64,000 nt of DNA from Helicobacter pylori (GCF_009689985.1 NZ_QBAW01000005.1:62001-126000); one strand, 5' to 3'. Numbered from the stretch's first letter, positions 37,392 through 47,428 are shown. Program-made: numbers and translations. Notes: generated by a model from the sequence alone, not told the origin.

Positions 37392-37523
37392 GATTTTCCT
37401 TTCATTAAACCCATCTCAACCAACAACAATAGAAGCGCTATTCTAGTCAAAATCGCCTTATTTTTGCGCTATGATATTCAATAATAATGACTTTTTGAGC
37501 TAAGTTTGAAGGGAGTTTAGAGT

Positions 37524-38141
37524 TTGGAAATTTTAAGGCGAGAGTGTGGGGCGGTGGAAGAAAACGCTTATATTGTGAAGCTTTCTAGTGGGATAGATTT
37601 TATCATTGATCCCGGATTTTCTAGCAGCGAATGGGTGTTAGAAAACGCCAAAAATCCTAAGGCGATTTTAATCACGCATGGGCATTATGATCATGTATGG
37701 GATAGCGCTCAATTGTCAAAAGCCCTTAAAGACACCCCCATTTACGCCCCCAAAGACGATGTGTTCATGCTAAAAAATGATATTTTTCATTTGGGCATGC
37801 CGGTTTTTAGCCCCACATTTAGCGTGCCTTGCAATAAGGGTTGCACCACTTTAGAGATAGCAAACACCACCATTAAATATTGGCATTTTCCCGGACACAC
37901 GCCCGGTTGTTCTATCATAGAAATTGAAGGGGTGATTTTTAGCGGGGATTTTATTTTTTATCGCAGCATTGGCCGTTATGATTTCCCTTATTCTAATGAA
38001 AAAGACATGAAAGAGTCCCTGATAAGGTTTCAAAATTTAGATTTTTCTAAAGACATAGAGATTTATCCAGGGCATGGGGATAAAACGAGTTTTTTTGCCG
38101 AAAGAGAGCATTCTAAAATTTGGGTTTCAAGGATGGCTTAA
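37524..38141 (+). CDS. Metallo-beta-lactamase-fold hydrolase (GloB-like)
   Basis: A 205-residue hydrolase with two-metal site: ITHGHYDHVWD (HxHxDH-type motif), the GHTPGCSIIEIEG, FSGDFIFYRSIGRYDFP and YPGHGDKT segments, as in glyoxalase-II-like proteins. Substrate is unknown. The TTG start at 37524 follows GGGAG (9-base spacing). It ends immediately before the ThiF/MoeB gene (TAA then TTG), so the two are translated together. Confidence 0.88.
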   Translation: MEILRRECGAVEENAYIVKLSSGIDFIIDPGFSSSEWVLENAKNPKAILITHGHYDHVWDSAQLSKALKDTPIYAPKDDVFMLKNDIFHLGMPVFSPTFSVPCNKGCTTLEIANTTIKYWHFPGHTPGCSIIEIEGVIFSGDFIFYRSIGRYDFPYSNEKDMKESLIRFQNLDFSKDIEIYPGHGDKTSFFAEREHSKIWVSRMA

Positions 38142-38909
38142 TTGCTAAGCCGGCTAGAAAAAGAGCGTTATTTGCACCATATCATGCTAGAAGATGTGGG
38201 CGAAGAAGGCCAATTGAAGCTTTTAAAATCTAGCGTTTTAGTCATTGGAGCCGGAGGGCTTGGATCAGCGGTTTTGATGTATCTTTGCGCCGCTGGGATA
38301 GGAAAAATAGGCATTGTGGATTTTGATGTGGTGGGTATGAGTAATTTGCAACGCCAAATCATCCATTCACAGGATTTTTTAAACCAACCTAAAGCCTCTA
38401 TCGCGAAAGCGCGCTTAAAACAACTCAATGCTAGTATTGAAATAGAAACCTTTGAAGAACGCTTTGAGGCCCATAACGCTCTTTCTCTTATGGAGCCTTA
38501 CGATTTTATCATAGACGCTACAGACAATTTCAACGCTAAATTTTTGATCAATGACGCTTGCGTGTTAGCCCAAAAACCCTATTCGCATGCCGGGGTTTTA
38601 AAATACAGGGGGCAAAGCATGAGTGTTTTACCCCATAGCGCATGCTTAGCGTGTGTTTTTGATAAGCCCCCTAAAAAGGGATTAAATCCACTTTCAGGGC
38701 TTTTTGGGGTCTTACCTGGGGTTTTAGGGTGTATCCAAGCGAGCGAATGCCTTAAATATTTTTTAGGGTTTGAAACTTTACTTATAAATACTTTACTTAT
38801 AGCCGATATTAAAACGATGGATTTTAAAAAAATTCAAGCACCCAAAAACCCTGAATGTAGGGTTTGTGGCACGCATAAAATCACGCATTTACAAGATTAT
38901 GAAATTTAG
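38142..38909 (+). CDS. thiF: ThiF/MoeB-type sulfur-carrier adenylyltransferase
   Basis: Activates a ubiquitin-like sulfur carrier (ThiS or MoaD) by adenylation. The 255 residues have the ATP-binding GAGGLGSAVLMYLCAAGIGKIGIVDFDVV and NLQRQIIH motif, the DATDNFNAKF segment and two CxxC zinc pairs (CLACVF and CRVCG). The start is TTG directly after the previous stop. Whether it serves thiamine or molybdopterin is not decidable; MoaD lies 11 kb away. Confidence 0.85.
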   Translation: MLSRLEKERYLHHIMLEDVGEEGQLKLLKSSVLVIGAGGLGSAVLMYLCAAGIGKIGIVDFDVVGMSNLQRQIIHSQDFLNQPKASIAKARLKQLNASIEIETFEERFEAHNALSLMEPYDFIIDATDNFNAKFLINDACVLAQKPYSHAGVLKYRGQSMSVLPHSACLACVFDKPPKKGLNPLSGLFGVLPGVLGCIQASECLKYFLGFETLLINTLLIADIKTMDFKKIQAPKNPECRVCGTHKITHLQDYEI

Positions 38910-38924
38910 ATTAAGGGGTAAGTT

Positions 38925-39698
38925 TTGGATTTATCAACCATACTAGGCTTGGTATTGGCGGTCGCTTCTATTTCGTTAGGCGATATTTTAGAAGATGGCA
39001 ACCCGTTGCACATTATCCATTTGAGTTCAGTCATTATCATCGTGCCTACTTCGCTTTTTGCCGCTATGACAGGCACGCATGCGCGTTATGTGAAAGCCGC
39101 TTACAAAGAGATAAAAATTGTTTTTTTAAACCCTAAAATCAATTTGAACGAAACCATTAAAAATTTAGTGGAATTAGCCACTTTAGCCAGAAAAGATGGG
39201 GTGTTGAGTTTAGAGGGGCGAGTGGCGCAAATTGAAGACGATTTCACCCGCAATGGCTTGTCTATGATCATAGATGGCAAGGATTTAAAATCCGTTAAGG
39301 AAAGCTTAGAAATCAGCATTGAGGAAATGGAAGAGTATTACCACGGTGCCGCTCATTATTGGGAGACTGCCGGTGAGACCGCTCCTACGATGGGGTTAGT
39401 GGGGGCGGTTATGGGGCTTATGCTTGCTCTACAAAAACTAGACAACCCGGCTGAAATGGCAGCAGGGATCGCTGGGGCATTTACGGCTACTGTTACAGGG
39501 ATTATGTGTTCTTATGCGATTTTTGGCCCTTTTGGGCATAAGCTCAAAGCTAAGTCTAAAGACATTATCAAAGAAAAAACCGTTCTTTTAGAGGGGATTT
39601 TAGGCATCGCTAACGGAGAAAACCCAAGGGATTTAGAAAACAAACTCTTAAACTACATCGCTCCCGGTGAGCCTAAAAAATCTCAATTTGAGGGCTAA
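38925..39698 (+). CDS. motA: Flagellar motor stator protein MotA
   Basis: Membrane part of the proton-driven flagellar stator, 257 residues, TTG start. Helices are visible at about 3-22 (ILGLVLAVASISLGD), 31-50, and two after residue 150 (APTMGLVGAVMGLMLALQKL and AAGIAGAFTATVTGIMCSYAIFGP), as in MotA. The charged cytoplasmic loop lies between. It is followed two bases later by motB. Confidence 0.95.
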   Translation: MDLSTILGLVLAVASISLGDILEDGNPLHIIHLSSVIIIVPTSLFAAMTGTHARYVKAAYKEIKIVFLNPKINLNETIKNLVELATLARKDGVLSLEGRVAQIEDDFTRNGLSMIIDGKDLKSVKESLEISIEEMEEYYHGAAHYWETAGETAPTMGLVGAVMGLMLALQKLDNPAEMAAGIAGAFTATVTGIMCSYAIFGPFGHKLKAKSKDIIKEKTVLLEGILGIANGENPRDLENKLLNYIAPGEPKKSQFEG

Positions 39699-39700
39699 AG

Positions 39701-40474
39701 ATGGCTAAGAAAAACAAACCCACCGAATGCCCCGCCGGCGAAAAATGGGCGGTTCCTTATGCGGACTTTTTGTCGTTGTTGCTCGCACTTTTTATCGCTC
39801 TTTATGCCATTTCAGCGGTCAATAAATCCAAAGTGGAAGCCTTAAAAACCGAATTTATTAAGATTTTTAATTACGCTCCCAAGCCAGAGGCGATGCAACC
39901 GGTTGTAGTGATCCCCCCTGATTCAGGGAAAGAAGAAGAGCAAATGGCGAGCGAAAGCTCCAAACCGGCTTCGCAAAATACCGAAACAAAAGCCACTATC
40001 GCTCGCAAAGGCGAAGGCAGTGTTTTAGAGCAAATTGATCAAGGCTCTGTTTTAAAGCTCCCTTCTAGTTTGCTGTTTGAAAACGCCACTTCAGACGCTA
40101 TCAATCAAGACATGATGCTCTATATTGAACGGATCGCTAAAATCATTCAAAAACTCCCTAAAAGGGTGCATATCAATGTAAGAGGTTTTACGGATAATAC
40201 GCCTTTAACTAAAACCCGTTTTAAAAGCCACTATGAATTAGCCGCCAATCGCGCTTATAGGGTGATGAAAGTCCTTATACAATACGGCGTGGATCCTAAC
40301 CAATTGTCTTTTTCTTCTTACGGCTCTACAAACCCTATCGCGCCTAATGACTCCCTAGAAAACAGAATGAAAAACAATCGTGTGGAAATCTTTTTTTCAA
40401 CCGATGCGAACGATTTGAGTAAGATCCATTCTATTTTAGATGAAGAATTCAATCCCCACAAACAGCAAGAATGA
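39701..40474 (+). CDS. motB: Flagellar motor stator protein MotB
   Basis: Anchor of the stator, 257 residues. The one membrane helix has the proton-conducting Asp22 (YADFLSLLLALFIALYAISAV). The C-terminal OmpA/MotB peptidoglycan-binding domain shows INVRGFTDNTPLTKTRFKSHYELAANRAYRVMKVLIQYG and RMKNNRVEIFF. Start 2 bases after motA; the end overlaps the next gene by 4 bases. Confidence 0.96.
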   Translation: MAKKNKPTECPAGEKWAVPYADFLSLLLALFIALYAISAVNKSKVEALKTEFIKIFNYAPKPEAMQPVVVIPPDSGKEEEQMASESSKPASQNTETKATIARKGEGSVLEQIDQGSVLKLPSSLLFENATSDAINQDMMLYIERIAKIIQKLPKRVHINVRGFTDNTPLTKTRFKSHYELAANRAYRVMKVLIQYGVDPNQLSFSSYGSTNPIAPNDSLENRMKNNRVEIFFSTDANDLSKIHSILDEEFNPHKQQE

Positions 40475-40917
40475 ATCGCATGAAACCAATTTTTTTGTTA
40501 ATCTTTTTGTTGTTAGCGAGCCTTGTTGCTAGAGAAAAGGACGCTTCTTCAAACCTTTTTGATTTGATTGATAAGGGGATCAACAGAGAACAAGAATTAA
40601 AAGAGCAGGAGCAAAAAACGCGCTTGAAACTGGCTCAAAGCCCTTTAGTAGCGTTAGAGATTGTCCCCCAAGAAACGCCCTATTTAGAATGGCAAGGGGC
40701 TAGGGAGTCGTATTATTTGAAGGTGAGCGCTGTGGTGGAGAGCGTGGTTATTTTAAAGATTGACATCAATCAAGGGCGTTCTTGCTCGCTCTACCCCACG
40801 CCTAAAAGCGTTTCTTTGGTTAGGAATCAAAGCGTAGCCTATGAAATTTTATGCGAAAACCAACCGCTATGGATAGAAGTGAGCACCAATTTAGGCAAAC
40901 GCACCTTTCAGTTTTAA
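40471..40917 (+). CDS. Exported protein downstream of motB, unknown function
   Basis: A 148-residue protein with a signal peptide (IFLLIFLLLASLVARE). The mature part starts with a charged helix (about residues 25-55), then beta-type sequence with two Cys (CSLYP and CENQP). It overlaps motB by 4 bases (ATGA), so it is expressed with the stator genes; a link to motility is inferred only. No known domain was seen. Confidence 0.75.
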   Translation: MNRMKPIFLLIFLLLASLVAREKDASSNLFDLIDKGINREQELKEQEQKTRLKLAQSPLVALEIVPQETPYLEWQGARESYYLKVSAVVESVVILKIDINQGRSCSLYPTPKSVSLVRNQSVAYEILCENQPLWIEVSTNLGKRTFQF

Positions 40918-40981
40918 CCTACAACCAACATTAAAGAATGCCTTTAGCGTTTTAAAACCCCTTTATTCAAATAAGTTTGGT

Positions 40982-40987
40982 TATAAT
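40982..40987 (+). promoter_or_regulatory. proWX: -10 box overlapping the proWX start region
   Basis: A perfect TATAAT immediately before the first ATGs of proWX. If used, transcription would start near 40994, so the ATG at 40995 could be leaderless or the true start lies further in. Confidence 0.45.
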
Positions 40988-42647
40988 GCTAAGCATGGGC
41001 GTTTTTAAACAATTGATCAGAGAATTGTATGAATGGTTGCTCCATTCTGTGGATGTAATTACGCAGCATTTAGTTGTTATGGTGTTAAAAATAAGCATGG
41101 TAAAATATTTGGTAAAAGAATTTCATGATCGCTTTATTTACTTTATAGATTTGATTGCACAGCATTTTATCATCGTTGCGCTTTCTAGTCTTCTCGTTCT
41201 GGTGTTTGGGGTTTTGATTGGGGTTTTTGTGTTTTATAACTCAAAGGCTAGGGCGTTTTTGCTCCCTGTGGTGAATTTTCTCTACACCATCCCATCGCTG
41301 GCGTTATTTGCGTTATTCATTCCTGTGATTGGGGTGGGGTTAAAAAACGCCCTTTTAGTGTTGGTCTTATACGGCTTATTACCCATTGTCCATAGCACTT
41401 ATAACGCTTTTAAAGAGGTGCGAGAAGAAGTCATTAAGGCCGCTGTTGGGCTAGGGTGTAACCCCAAAGAGTTGTTTTTTAGGGTGCACTTCTTACTCGC
41501 TATCCCCCAAATTTTAGCGGGCTTAAGGGTTGCGGTGGTGATGTTAGTGGCGATGGCTGGGATCGGGGCGCTCATTGGGGCTGGAGGCTTAGGGCAGGCG
41601 ATTTTTAGAGGGCTAAACACGCAAAATACCACGCTTTTAGTGGCGGGCAGTTTGATCATTGCTCTTTTTAGCGTTTTAGCGGATCAATTTGTGAGCGTTT
41701 TTCAGCATGAAAACGCCTTGCAACGCCTATTTTCTCAAAACGCCACCCAAAAACAAAAAAGAAGAGTTTATACTAATTTAGCGGTGTTTCTTTTTTTATT
41801 GCTAGCGAGCGCTTTATGGCTCATTCCTAGAAACGCCATAGAAGAAAAGCCCTTAGTCGTGGCCACAAAACCTAACAGCGAGCAGTATATTTTGGGCGAA
41901 ATTTTAAGCCTTTTGTTAGAAAAACACCATATCCCTATCAAGCGAGCGTTTGGTATTGGTGGGGGGACGATGAATATCCATCCGGCATTAATTAGGGGCG
42001 ATTTTGATTTGTATGTGGAATATACCGGCACCGCTTGGGTGAACACGCTCAAAAACCCTTTGACTCAAAAAGTGGATTTTGAAACGATTAAAAAGCGTTA
42101 TGAGAAGGAATTTAATCTTTTATGGGTGGGGCTTTTGGGCTTTAATAACACCTATTCCTTAGCGATTTCTAAAGAAGACGCTCAAAAATACGCGATTGAA
42201 ACTTTCAGCGATTTAGCCCTTCATAGCCAAAATTTTGATTTTGGCGCGGAGTTTGACTTTTTTGAAAGAGAGGACGCTTTTAAAGGCTTGGTGAAAGCTT
42301 ATCGCTTTCATTTTAGAAGTTTGCATGAAATGGATATTAATTTGCGTTATAAGAGTTTTGAATCCCATAAGATCAACGCTTTAGATGTCTTCACTACAGA
42401 CGCTCAAATCAAAGAATTGGATTTAAAGGTGCTTAAGGACGATAAAGGATTTTTCCCTAATTATCAGGCCGGTATTGTTATAAGAAAAGAAACTATAAAA
42501 AAGTATCCTGAAGCACTAGAAATCTTAGAAAAATTGAATGCAAAAATTAACGATGAGAAAATGCAGGATTTAAACTATCAGGTGGAAGTGTTGAAAAAAA
42601 GCCCTAAAATCGTGGCTAAAGAGTTTTTAGAAAGCTTGGGGTTATAG
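40986..42647 (+). CDS. proWX: ProWX-type osmoprotectant ABC transporter, permease fused to substrate-binding domain
   Basis: Glycine betaine/choline-type uptake, with permease and binding domains in one polypeptide (553 residues from ATG 40986). Residues about 60-245 are the permease (helices, then the LRVAVVMLVAMAGIGALIGAGGLGQAI loop); from about 285 the OpuC-like binding domain (LVVATKPNSEQYILGEIL, GIGGGTMNIHPALIRGDFDLYVEYTGTAW). The N-terminal part contains two similar units (LLHSVDVITQHLVVMVL and FIYFIDLIAQHFIIVAL). Start uncertain: no ribosome site, and a TATAAT overlaps. proV follows after one base. Confidence 0.88.
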   Translation: MLSMGVFKQLIRELYEWLLHSVDVITQHLVVMVLKISMVKYLVKEFHDRFIYFIDLIAQHFIIVALSSLLVLVFGVLIGVFVFYNSKARAFLLPVVNFLYTIPSLALFALFIPVIGVGLKNALLVLVLYGLLPIVHSTYNAFKEVREEVIKAAVGLGCNPKELFFRVHFLLAIPQILAGLRVAVVMLVAMAGIGALIGAGGLGQAIFRGLNTQNTTLLVAGSLIIALFSVLADQFVSVFQHENALQRLFSQNATQKQKRRVYTNLAVFLFLLLASALWLIPRNAIEEKPLVVATKPNSEQYILGEILSLLLEKHHIPIKRAFGIGGGTMNIHPALIRGDFDLYVEYTGTAWVNTLKNPLTQKVDFETIKKRYEKEFNLLWVGLLGFNNTYSLAISKEDAQKYAIETFSDLALHSQNFDFGAEFDFFEREDAFKGLVKAYRFHFRSLHEMDINLRYKSFESHKINALDVFTTDAQIKELDLKVLKDDKGFFPNYQAGIVIRKETIKKYPEALEILEKLNAKINDEKMQDLNYQVEVLKKSPKIVAKEFLESLGL

Positions 42648-42648
42648 C

Positions 42649-43290
42649 ATGAAAGAAATCGTTACAATAGAGAATGTGTCTTTTAACTACCACAATCGCG
42701 CTGTTTTTAAGGATTTTAATTTAAGCATTGAAAAAGGGGATTTTTTATGCGTTTTAGGGGAGAGCGGGAGCGGTAAAAGCACGCTTTTGGGCTTGATTTT
42801 AGGGCTTTTAAAACCCAGTTTGGGGAGCGTTAAAATCTTTAATGAGACCCTTTCAAACAACGCTTTTTTACGCCAAAAAATAGGCTATATCGCTCAAGGC
42901 AATTCCTTATTTTCTCATTTAAACGCTCTACAAAACATGACTTTTTGTCTTAATTTACAAGGCATAAACAAAGAAGCCGCTCAAAAAGAAGCCAAAGCCT
43001 TAGCGTTAAAAATGGGGTTAGACGAGAGCCTTATGGATAAATTCCCTAATGAATTGAGTGGGGGGCAAGCCCAAAGAGTGGGCATTATTAGGGGGATTAT
43101 CCACAAGCCAGAACTCATTTTATTAGATGAGCCTTTTAGCGCTTTAGATAGTTTAAATCGTAAGAATTTACAGGATCTCATCAAAGAAATACACCAAAAT
43201 TCTTGCGCTACTTTCATTATGGTAACGCATGATGAAAGCGAGGCGCAAAAGTTAGCCACAAAAACCCTAGAAATCAAAGCCCTTAAATAA
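42649..43290 (+). CDS. proV: ProV-type ABC transporter ATP-binding protein
   Basis: ATPase of the osmoprotectant uptake system. The 213 residues show Walker A GESGSGKST (near 38-46), Q-loop GYIAQGNSLF, signature LSGGQAQR, Walker B LILLDEP and the switch His (VTHD). It lacks the CBS domains found in typical ProV, so it is a minimal form. It pairs with proWX directly upstream; together they form a complete transporter. Confidence 0.92.
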   Translation: MKEIVTIENVSFNYHNRAVFKDFNLSIEKGDFLCVLGESGSGKSTLLGLILGLLKPSLGSVKIFNETLSNNAFLRQKIGYIAQGNSLFSHLNALQNMTFCLNLQGINKEAAQKEAKALALKMGLDESLMDKFPNELSGGQAQRVGIIRGIIHKPELILLDEPFSALDSLNRKNLQDLIKEIHQNSCATFIMVTHDESEAQKLATKTLEIKALK

Positions 43291-43301
43291 GAGCAATGAT
43301 T

Positions 43302-43481
43302 TTAAGGCTCGTTTAAAAATTCTGGCGTGGTGTTGTTAGTGGGCGTTTGCATAGAAGAATTAGAGCTGTTTGAAGTTTTTTTAGCGGGTTTTTCATTGAA
43401 TGGGGGGGCTTTATAGCCGCAAGCTTGAATCGTTATCGCTACAAGTATTAAAAAGCATGTTAAGATCAGTTTATGGAACAA
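43302..43481 (-). CDS. Small LptM-like lipoprotein
   Basis: A 59-residue lipoprotein on the minus strand that starts at TTG 43481 with AAGGAG (43490-43495) 8 bases before it. The hydrophobic N-terminus and Ile-Gln-Ala-Cys lipobox (Cys21) are followed by CGYKAPPF, which resembles the CGLKGPLYxP motif of LptM/YifL, the helper of LptD disulfide maturation. The rest is Ser/Thr/Asn/Pro-rich. A G7 run (43402-43408) codes for the Ala-Pro-Pro. Its start overlaps that of the divergent gene at 43473 by 9 bases. Family assignment is moderate. Confidence 0.65.
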   Translation of the reverse strand: MFHKLILTCFLILVAITIQACGYKAPPFNEKPAKKTSNSSNSSMQTPTNNTTPEFLNEP

Positions 43482-43934
43482 AATATTTTCTCCTTACTCA
43501 TTCAAAAAAAGTCTTATAAAAAGCTTGAAACTCTTTTGAAACTCAAAAAGCTTAAGGTTTTTATGCCTTTAAGTTTACAAGAAAATTTGCTTTTTATCTT
43601 CATAAAAGACTCTAAATTGCTTTTTGCGTTTAAAGATCTTTGGGCTTCTAAGGAATTTAACCAGCGATTCGCTAAAGAAATCAGCCATTTTTTGAACACG
43701 CAAGGGCATGCTTATGGGTTTGATGAATTTAGCGCGTTAGAAATTTTAGGTTATGTGCCTAAAGATTCCTTAGAAAAAGCCAATTTTTATGCCCCCATTA
43801 AAAAACAAGCCCGTTTTTATCGCCCTAGCGCTTTAGGGTTGTTCCATAACCCCATTAAAGACGCCCGTTTGCATGAATGTTTTGAAAAAGCGCGCGCTTT
43901 GATCCACTACCAACGAAGTTTTTTTGAGAAATGA
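43473..43934 (+). CDS. Conserved hypothetical protein, 153 residues
   Basis: I do not recognise this family; the PLSLQENLLFIFIKDSKLLFAFKDL segment loosely recalls DUF721/DciA-like proteins, but this is weak. It is basic and has no signal peptide. The ATG at 43473 has no strong ribosome site and overlaps the start of the minus-strand lipoprotein, so the real start may be downstream. It ends at the start of uvrC (TGA then ATG), so it is likely in one unit with uvrC. Confidence 0.7.
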   Translation: MEQNIFSLLIQKKSYKKLETLLKLKKLKVFMPLSLQENLLFIFIKDSKLLFAFKDLWASKEFNQRFAKEISHFLNTQGHAYGFDEFSALEILGYVPKDSLEKANFYAPIKKQARFYRPSALGLFHNPIKDARLHECFEKARALIHYQRSFFEK

Positions 43935-45719
43935 ATGGCTGATTTATTGTCCAGTTTGAAAAACCTTTCTAATAGTAGTGGCGTGTATCAATATTTTGAT
44001 AAAAACCGCCAATTACTCTATATCGGTAAAGCGAAAAACTTAAAAAAGCGCATCAAAAGCTATTTTTCTATCCGCAATAATGAAATCACGCCCAATCATC
44101 GCACAAGCTTACGCATCCAAATGATGGTCAAACAAATCGCTTTTTTAGAAACCATTTTAGTGGAAAACGAGCAAGACGCTTTGATTTTAGAAAATTCTTT
44201 AATCAAGCAGCTCAAGCCCAAATACAACATTCTTTTAAGAGATGATAAAACTTACCCTTATATTTACATGGATTTTTCCACTGATTTCCCTATCCCTTTA
44301 ATCACACGAAAAATTTTAAAACAGCCTGGCGTTAAATATTTTGGCCCTTTTACGAGCGGGGCTAAGGATATTTTAGACAGCTTGTATGAATTGCTCCCGT
44401 TAGTTCAAAAGAAAAATTGCATCAAAGATAAAAAGGCATGCATGTTTTATCAAATAGAGCGTTGTAAAGCCCCATGCGAGAATAAAATCACCAAAGAAGA
44501 GTATTTGAAAATCGCTAAAGAATGTTTAGAAATGATTGAAAATAAAGACAAACTCATCAAAGAGCTTGAATTAAAAATGGAGCGCCTTTCTAATAACTTG
44601 CGTTTTGAAGAAGCCCTCATTTATAGGGACAGGATTGCAAAAATCCAAAAAATCGCCCCTTTCACTTGCATGGATTTAGCCAAACTCTACGATTTGGATA
44701 TTTTTGCTTTTTATGGCGCAAGCAATAAGGCGGTGTTAGTGAAAATGTTCATGCGCGGGGGTAAAATCATTTCTTCAGCGTTTGAAAAAATCCACTCCCT
44801 CAATGGGTTTGACACTGATGAAGCGATGAAACAAGCCATTATCAACCATTACCAATCGCATTTGCCTTTGATGCCTGAACAAATCTTATTGAGTGCTTGC
44901 TCTAATGAAGTGCTTAAAGAATTGCAAGAATTTATCTCTCATCAATATTCTAAAAAAATCGCTCTTAGCATTCCTAAAAAAGGCGATAAGCTCGCTTTAA
45001 TAGAAATCGCTATGAAAAACGCTCAAGAGATTTTTAGCCAGGAAAAAACCTCTAATGAAGATCTGATTTTAGAAGAAGCGCGATCACTTTTCAATTTAGA
45101 GTGCGTGCCTTATAGGGTGGAAATCTTTGATGCAAGCCACCATGCCAACAGCCAATGCGTGGGGGGAATGGTCGTGTATGAAAATAACGCCTTCCAAAAA
45201 AACTCTTATCGGCGCTACCATTTAAAAGGCTCTAACGAATACGATCAAATGAGCGAATTGCTCACCAGAAGGGCTTTAGACTTTGCCAAAGAGCCACCGC
45301 CTAATTTGTGGGTGATAGATGGAGGGAGGGCGCAATTAAACATCGCTTTAGAAATTTTAAAAAGCAGTGGGAGTTTTGTAGAAGTGATCGCTATTTCTAA
45401 AGAAAAAAGGGATTCTAAAGCTTATCGCTCTAAAGGGGGTGCTAAAGACATTATCCATACGCCTAACAATACTTTTAAATTGATCCCTAGCGACAAACGC
45501 TTGCAGTGGGTGCAAAAATTGCGCGATGAAAGCCACCGGTATGCGATAAACTTCCACAGATCCACTAAACTTAAAAACATGAAACAAATCGCTCTTTTAA
45601 AAGAAAAGGGCATAGGAGAAGCCAGCGTGAAAAAATTGTTGGATTATTTTGGGAGTTTTGAAGCGATAGAAAAAGCGAGCGAGCAGGAAAAAAACGCCGT
45701 TTTAAAAAAACGAATTTAA
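43935..45719 (+). CDS. uvrC: Excinuclease ABC subunit C UvrC
   Basis: Nucleotide-excision-repair nuclease, 594 residues. The GIY-YIG domain is at the start ([27 protein letters not shown]), the UVR helical motif at 190-230 ([22 protein letters not shown]), the RNase H-like domain with [22 protein letters not shown] and [10 protein letters not shown], and the HhH tail [25 protein letters not shown]. All parts are intact. Followed by hom after 10 bases. Confidence 0.96.
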   Translation: MADLLSSLKNLSNSSGVYQYFDKNRQLLYIGKAKNLKKRIKSYFSIRNNEITPNHRTSLRIQMMVKQIAFLETILVENEQDALILENSLIKQLKPKYNILLRDDKTYPYIYMDFSTDFPIPLITRKILKQPGVKYFGPFTSGAKDILDSLYELLPLVQKKNCIKDKKACMFYQIERCKAPCENKITKEEYLKIAKECLEMIENKDKLIKELELKMERLSNNLRFEEALIYRDRIAKIQKIAPFTCMDLAKLYDLDIFAFYGASNKAVLVKMFMRGGKIISSAFEKIHSLNGFDTDEAMKQAIINHYQSHLPLMPEQILLSACSNEVLKELQEFISHQYSKKIALSIPKKGDKLALIEIAMKNAQEIFSQEKTSNEDLILEEARSLFNLECVPYRVEIFDASHHANSQCVGGMVVYENNAFQKNSYRRYHLKGSNEYDQMSELLTRRALDFAKEPPPNLWVIDGGRAQLNIALEILKSSGSFVEVIAISKEKRDSKAYRSKGGAKDIIHTPNNTFKLIPSDKRLQWVQKLRDESHRYAINFHRSTKLKNMKQIALLKEKGIGEASVKKLLDYFGSFEAIEKASEQEKNAVLKKRI

Positions 45720-45729
45720 AGGAAAAGAC

Positions 45730-46995
45730 ATGAAAAAAAGATTGAATATAGGGCTTGTGGGTTTAGGGTGTGTGGGGAGCGCGGTCGCTAAAATCTTACA
45801 AGAAAATCAAGAAATCATTAAAGACAGGGCCGGTGTGGAAATTAAAATTAAAAAAGCGGTGGTGCGAGATGTGAAAAAGCACAAAGGCTATGCTTTTGAA
45901 ATCAGTGATGATTTAGAAAGCTTGATAGAAGATAAAGAAATTGATATTGTTGTGGAGCTTATGGGTGGGGTTGAAGCGCCTTATCTTTTAGCTAAAAAAA
46001 CTTTAGCCAAACAAAAAGCCTTCGTTACAGCCAATAAAGCCATGTTAGCGTATCACCGCTATGAATTAGAGCAAATCGCTAAAAACACCCCCATAGGCTT
46101 TGAAGCGAGCGTGTGCGGAGGTATCCCTATTATCAAGGCTTTAAAAGACGGCTTGAGCGCTAATCATATCCTTTCTTTTAAAGGGATTTTAAACGGCACG
46201 AGCAATTACATTTTAAGCCAGATGTTTAAAAATCAAGCGAGCTTTAAGGACGCTTTGAAAGACGCGCAGCATTTAGGCTATGCGGAATTGAACCCTGAAT
46301 TTGACATTAAAGGCATTGATGCGGCGCACAAATTGTTGATTTTAGCGTCTTTAGCGTATGGCATTGACGCGAAATTAGAAGAAATCTTGATTGAAGGCAT
46401 TGAAAAAATAGAGCCAGACGACATGGAGTTTGCTAAAGAGTTTGGTTATAGCATTAAACTTTTAGGCATCGCTAAAAAACACCCAGATTGCATTGAATTA
46501 AGGGTGCATCCAAGTATGATTAAAAACGAATGCATGCTTTCTAAAGTGGATGGGGTGATGAACGCTATCAGCGTTATAGGGGATAAGGTGGGCGAAACTT
46601 TGTATTATGGGGCTGGGGCTGGGGGAGAGCCTACCGCAAGCGCGGTCATTAGCGATATTATAGAAATCGCAAGGAAAAAAAGCTCTCTAATGCTAGGCTT
46701 TGAAACCCCTCAAAAACTCCCCCTAAAACCTAAAGAAGAAATCCAATGCGCTTATTATGCACGCTTGTTAGTGAGCGATGAAAAAGGGGTTTTTTCTCAA
46801 ATCAGCGCGATTTTAGCCCAAAATGATATTTCGCTCAACAATGTTTTGCAAAAAGAAATCCCGCATTCCAACAAGGCTAAAATCTTATTTTCCACGCACA
46901 CCACCAACGAAAAATCTATGCTGAACGCCCTTAAAGAGCTTGAAAATTTACAAAGCGTGTTGGATACCCCTAAAATGATCCGTTTGGAAAATTGA
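45730..46995 (+). CDS. hom: Homoserine dehydrogenase Hom
   Basis: Reduces aspartate semialdehyde to homoserine in threonine/methionine synthesis. The 421 residues have the NAD-binding [16 protein letters not shown], the catalytic region ([21 protein letters not shown], then [37 protein letters not shown]) and a C-terminal ACT domain from about residue 345 ([31 protein letters not shown]). AAAGGAAAAGAC precedes the ATG. The next gene begins directly at its stop. Confidence 0.96.
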   Translation: MKKRLNIGLVGLGCVGSAVAKILQENQEIIKDRAGVEIKIKKAVVRDVKKHKGYAFEISDDLESLIEDKEIDIVVELMGGVEAPYLLAKKTLAKQKAFVTANKAMLAYHRYELEQIAKNTPIGFEASVCGGIPIIKALKDGLSANHILSFKGILNGTSNYILSQMFKNQASFKDALKDAQHLGYAELNPEFDIKGIDAAHKLLILASLAYGIDAKLEEILIEGIEKIEPDDMEFAKEFGYSIKLLGIAKKHPDCIELRVHPSMIKNECMLSKVDGVMNAISVIGDKVGETLYYGAGAGGEPTASAVISDIIEIARKKSSLMLGFETPQKLPLKPKEEIQCAYYARLLVSDEKGVFSQISAILAQNDISLNNVLQKEIPHSNKAKILFSTHTTNEKSMLNALKELENLQSVLDTPKMIRLEN

Positions 46996-47340
46996 ATGCG
47001 TTTTTTAAACAACAAACATAGAGAAAAAGGCTTAAAGGCTGAAGAAGAAGCTTGCGGATTTTTAAAAACGCTGGGTTTTGAAATGGTGGAGAGGAACTTT
47101 TTTTCACAATTTGGCGAAATTGATATTATCGCTTTGAAAAAAGGGGTTTTGCATTTCATTGAAGTCAAAAGCGGGGAAAATTTTGATCCCATTTATGCGA
47201 TCACGCCGAGCAAATTGAAAAAGATGATTAAAACGATCCGCTGTTATTTGTCTCAAAAAGATCCCAATAGCGATTTTTGCATTGACGCTCTTATTGTGAA
47301 AAATGGTAAATTTGAGCTTTTAGAAAATATCACTTTTTAG
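46996..47340 (+). CDS. yraN: YraN-family nuclease-like protein (UPF0102)
   Basis: A 114-residue protein of the YraN/UPF0102 family, related to restriction-endonuclease-like folds. Seen: [47 protein letters not shown] (ExxxAxxFLxxxGxxxxxRN, GEIDII, FVEVK), the family signature. Function unclear. It starts one base after the hom stop. Confidence 0.9.
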   Translation: MRFLNNKHREKGLKAEEEACGFLKTLGFEMVERNFFSQFGEIDIIALKKGVLHFIEVKSGENFDPIYAITPSKLKKMIKTIRCYLSQKDPNSDFCIDALIVKNGKFELLENITF

Positions 47341-47396
47341 ATTTTTATCAAAAATCAATGCGTTTTTATTAACATTCTTAAGCTAATATAATTCTC

Positions 47397-47402
47397 GTTA
47401 AT
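47397..47402 (+). promoter_or_regulatory. trxA: -10 box of trxA
   Basis: A perfect TATAAT 27 bases before the trxA ATG; ribosome site AGGAG precedes the ATG. Confidence 0.6.
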
Positions 47403-47428
47403 CAAAATCATATATTTAGGAGTAACCA

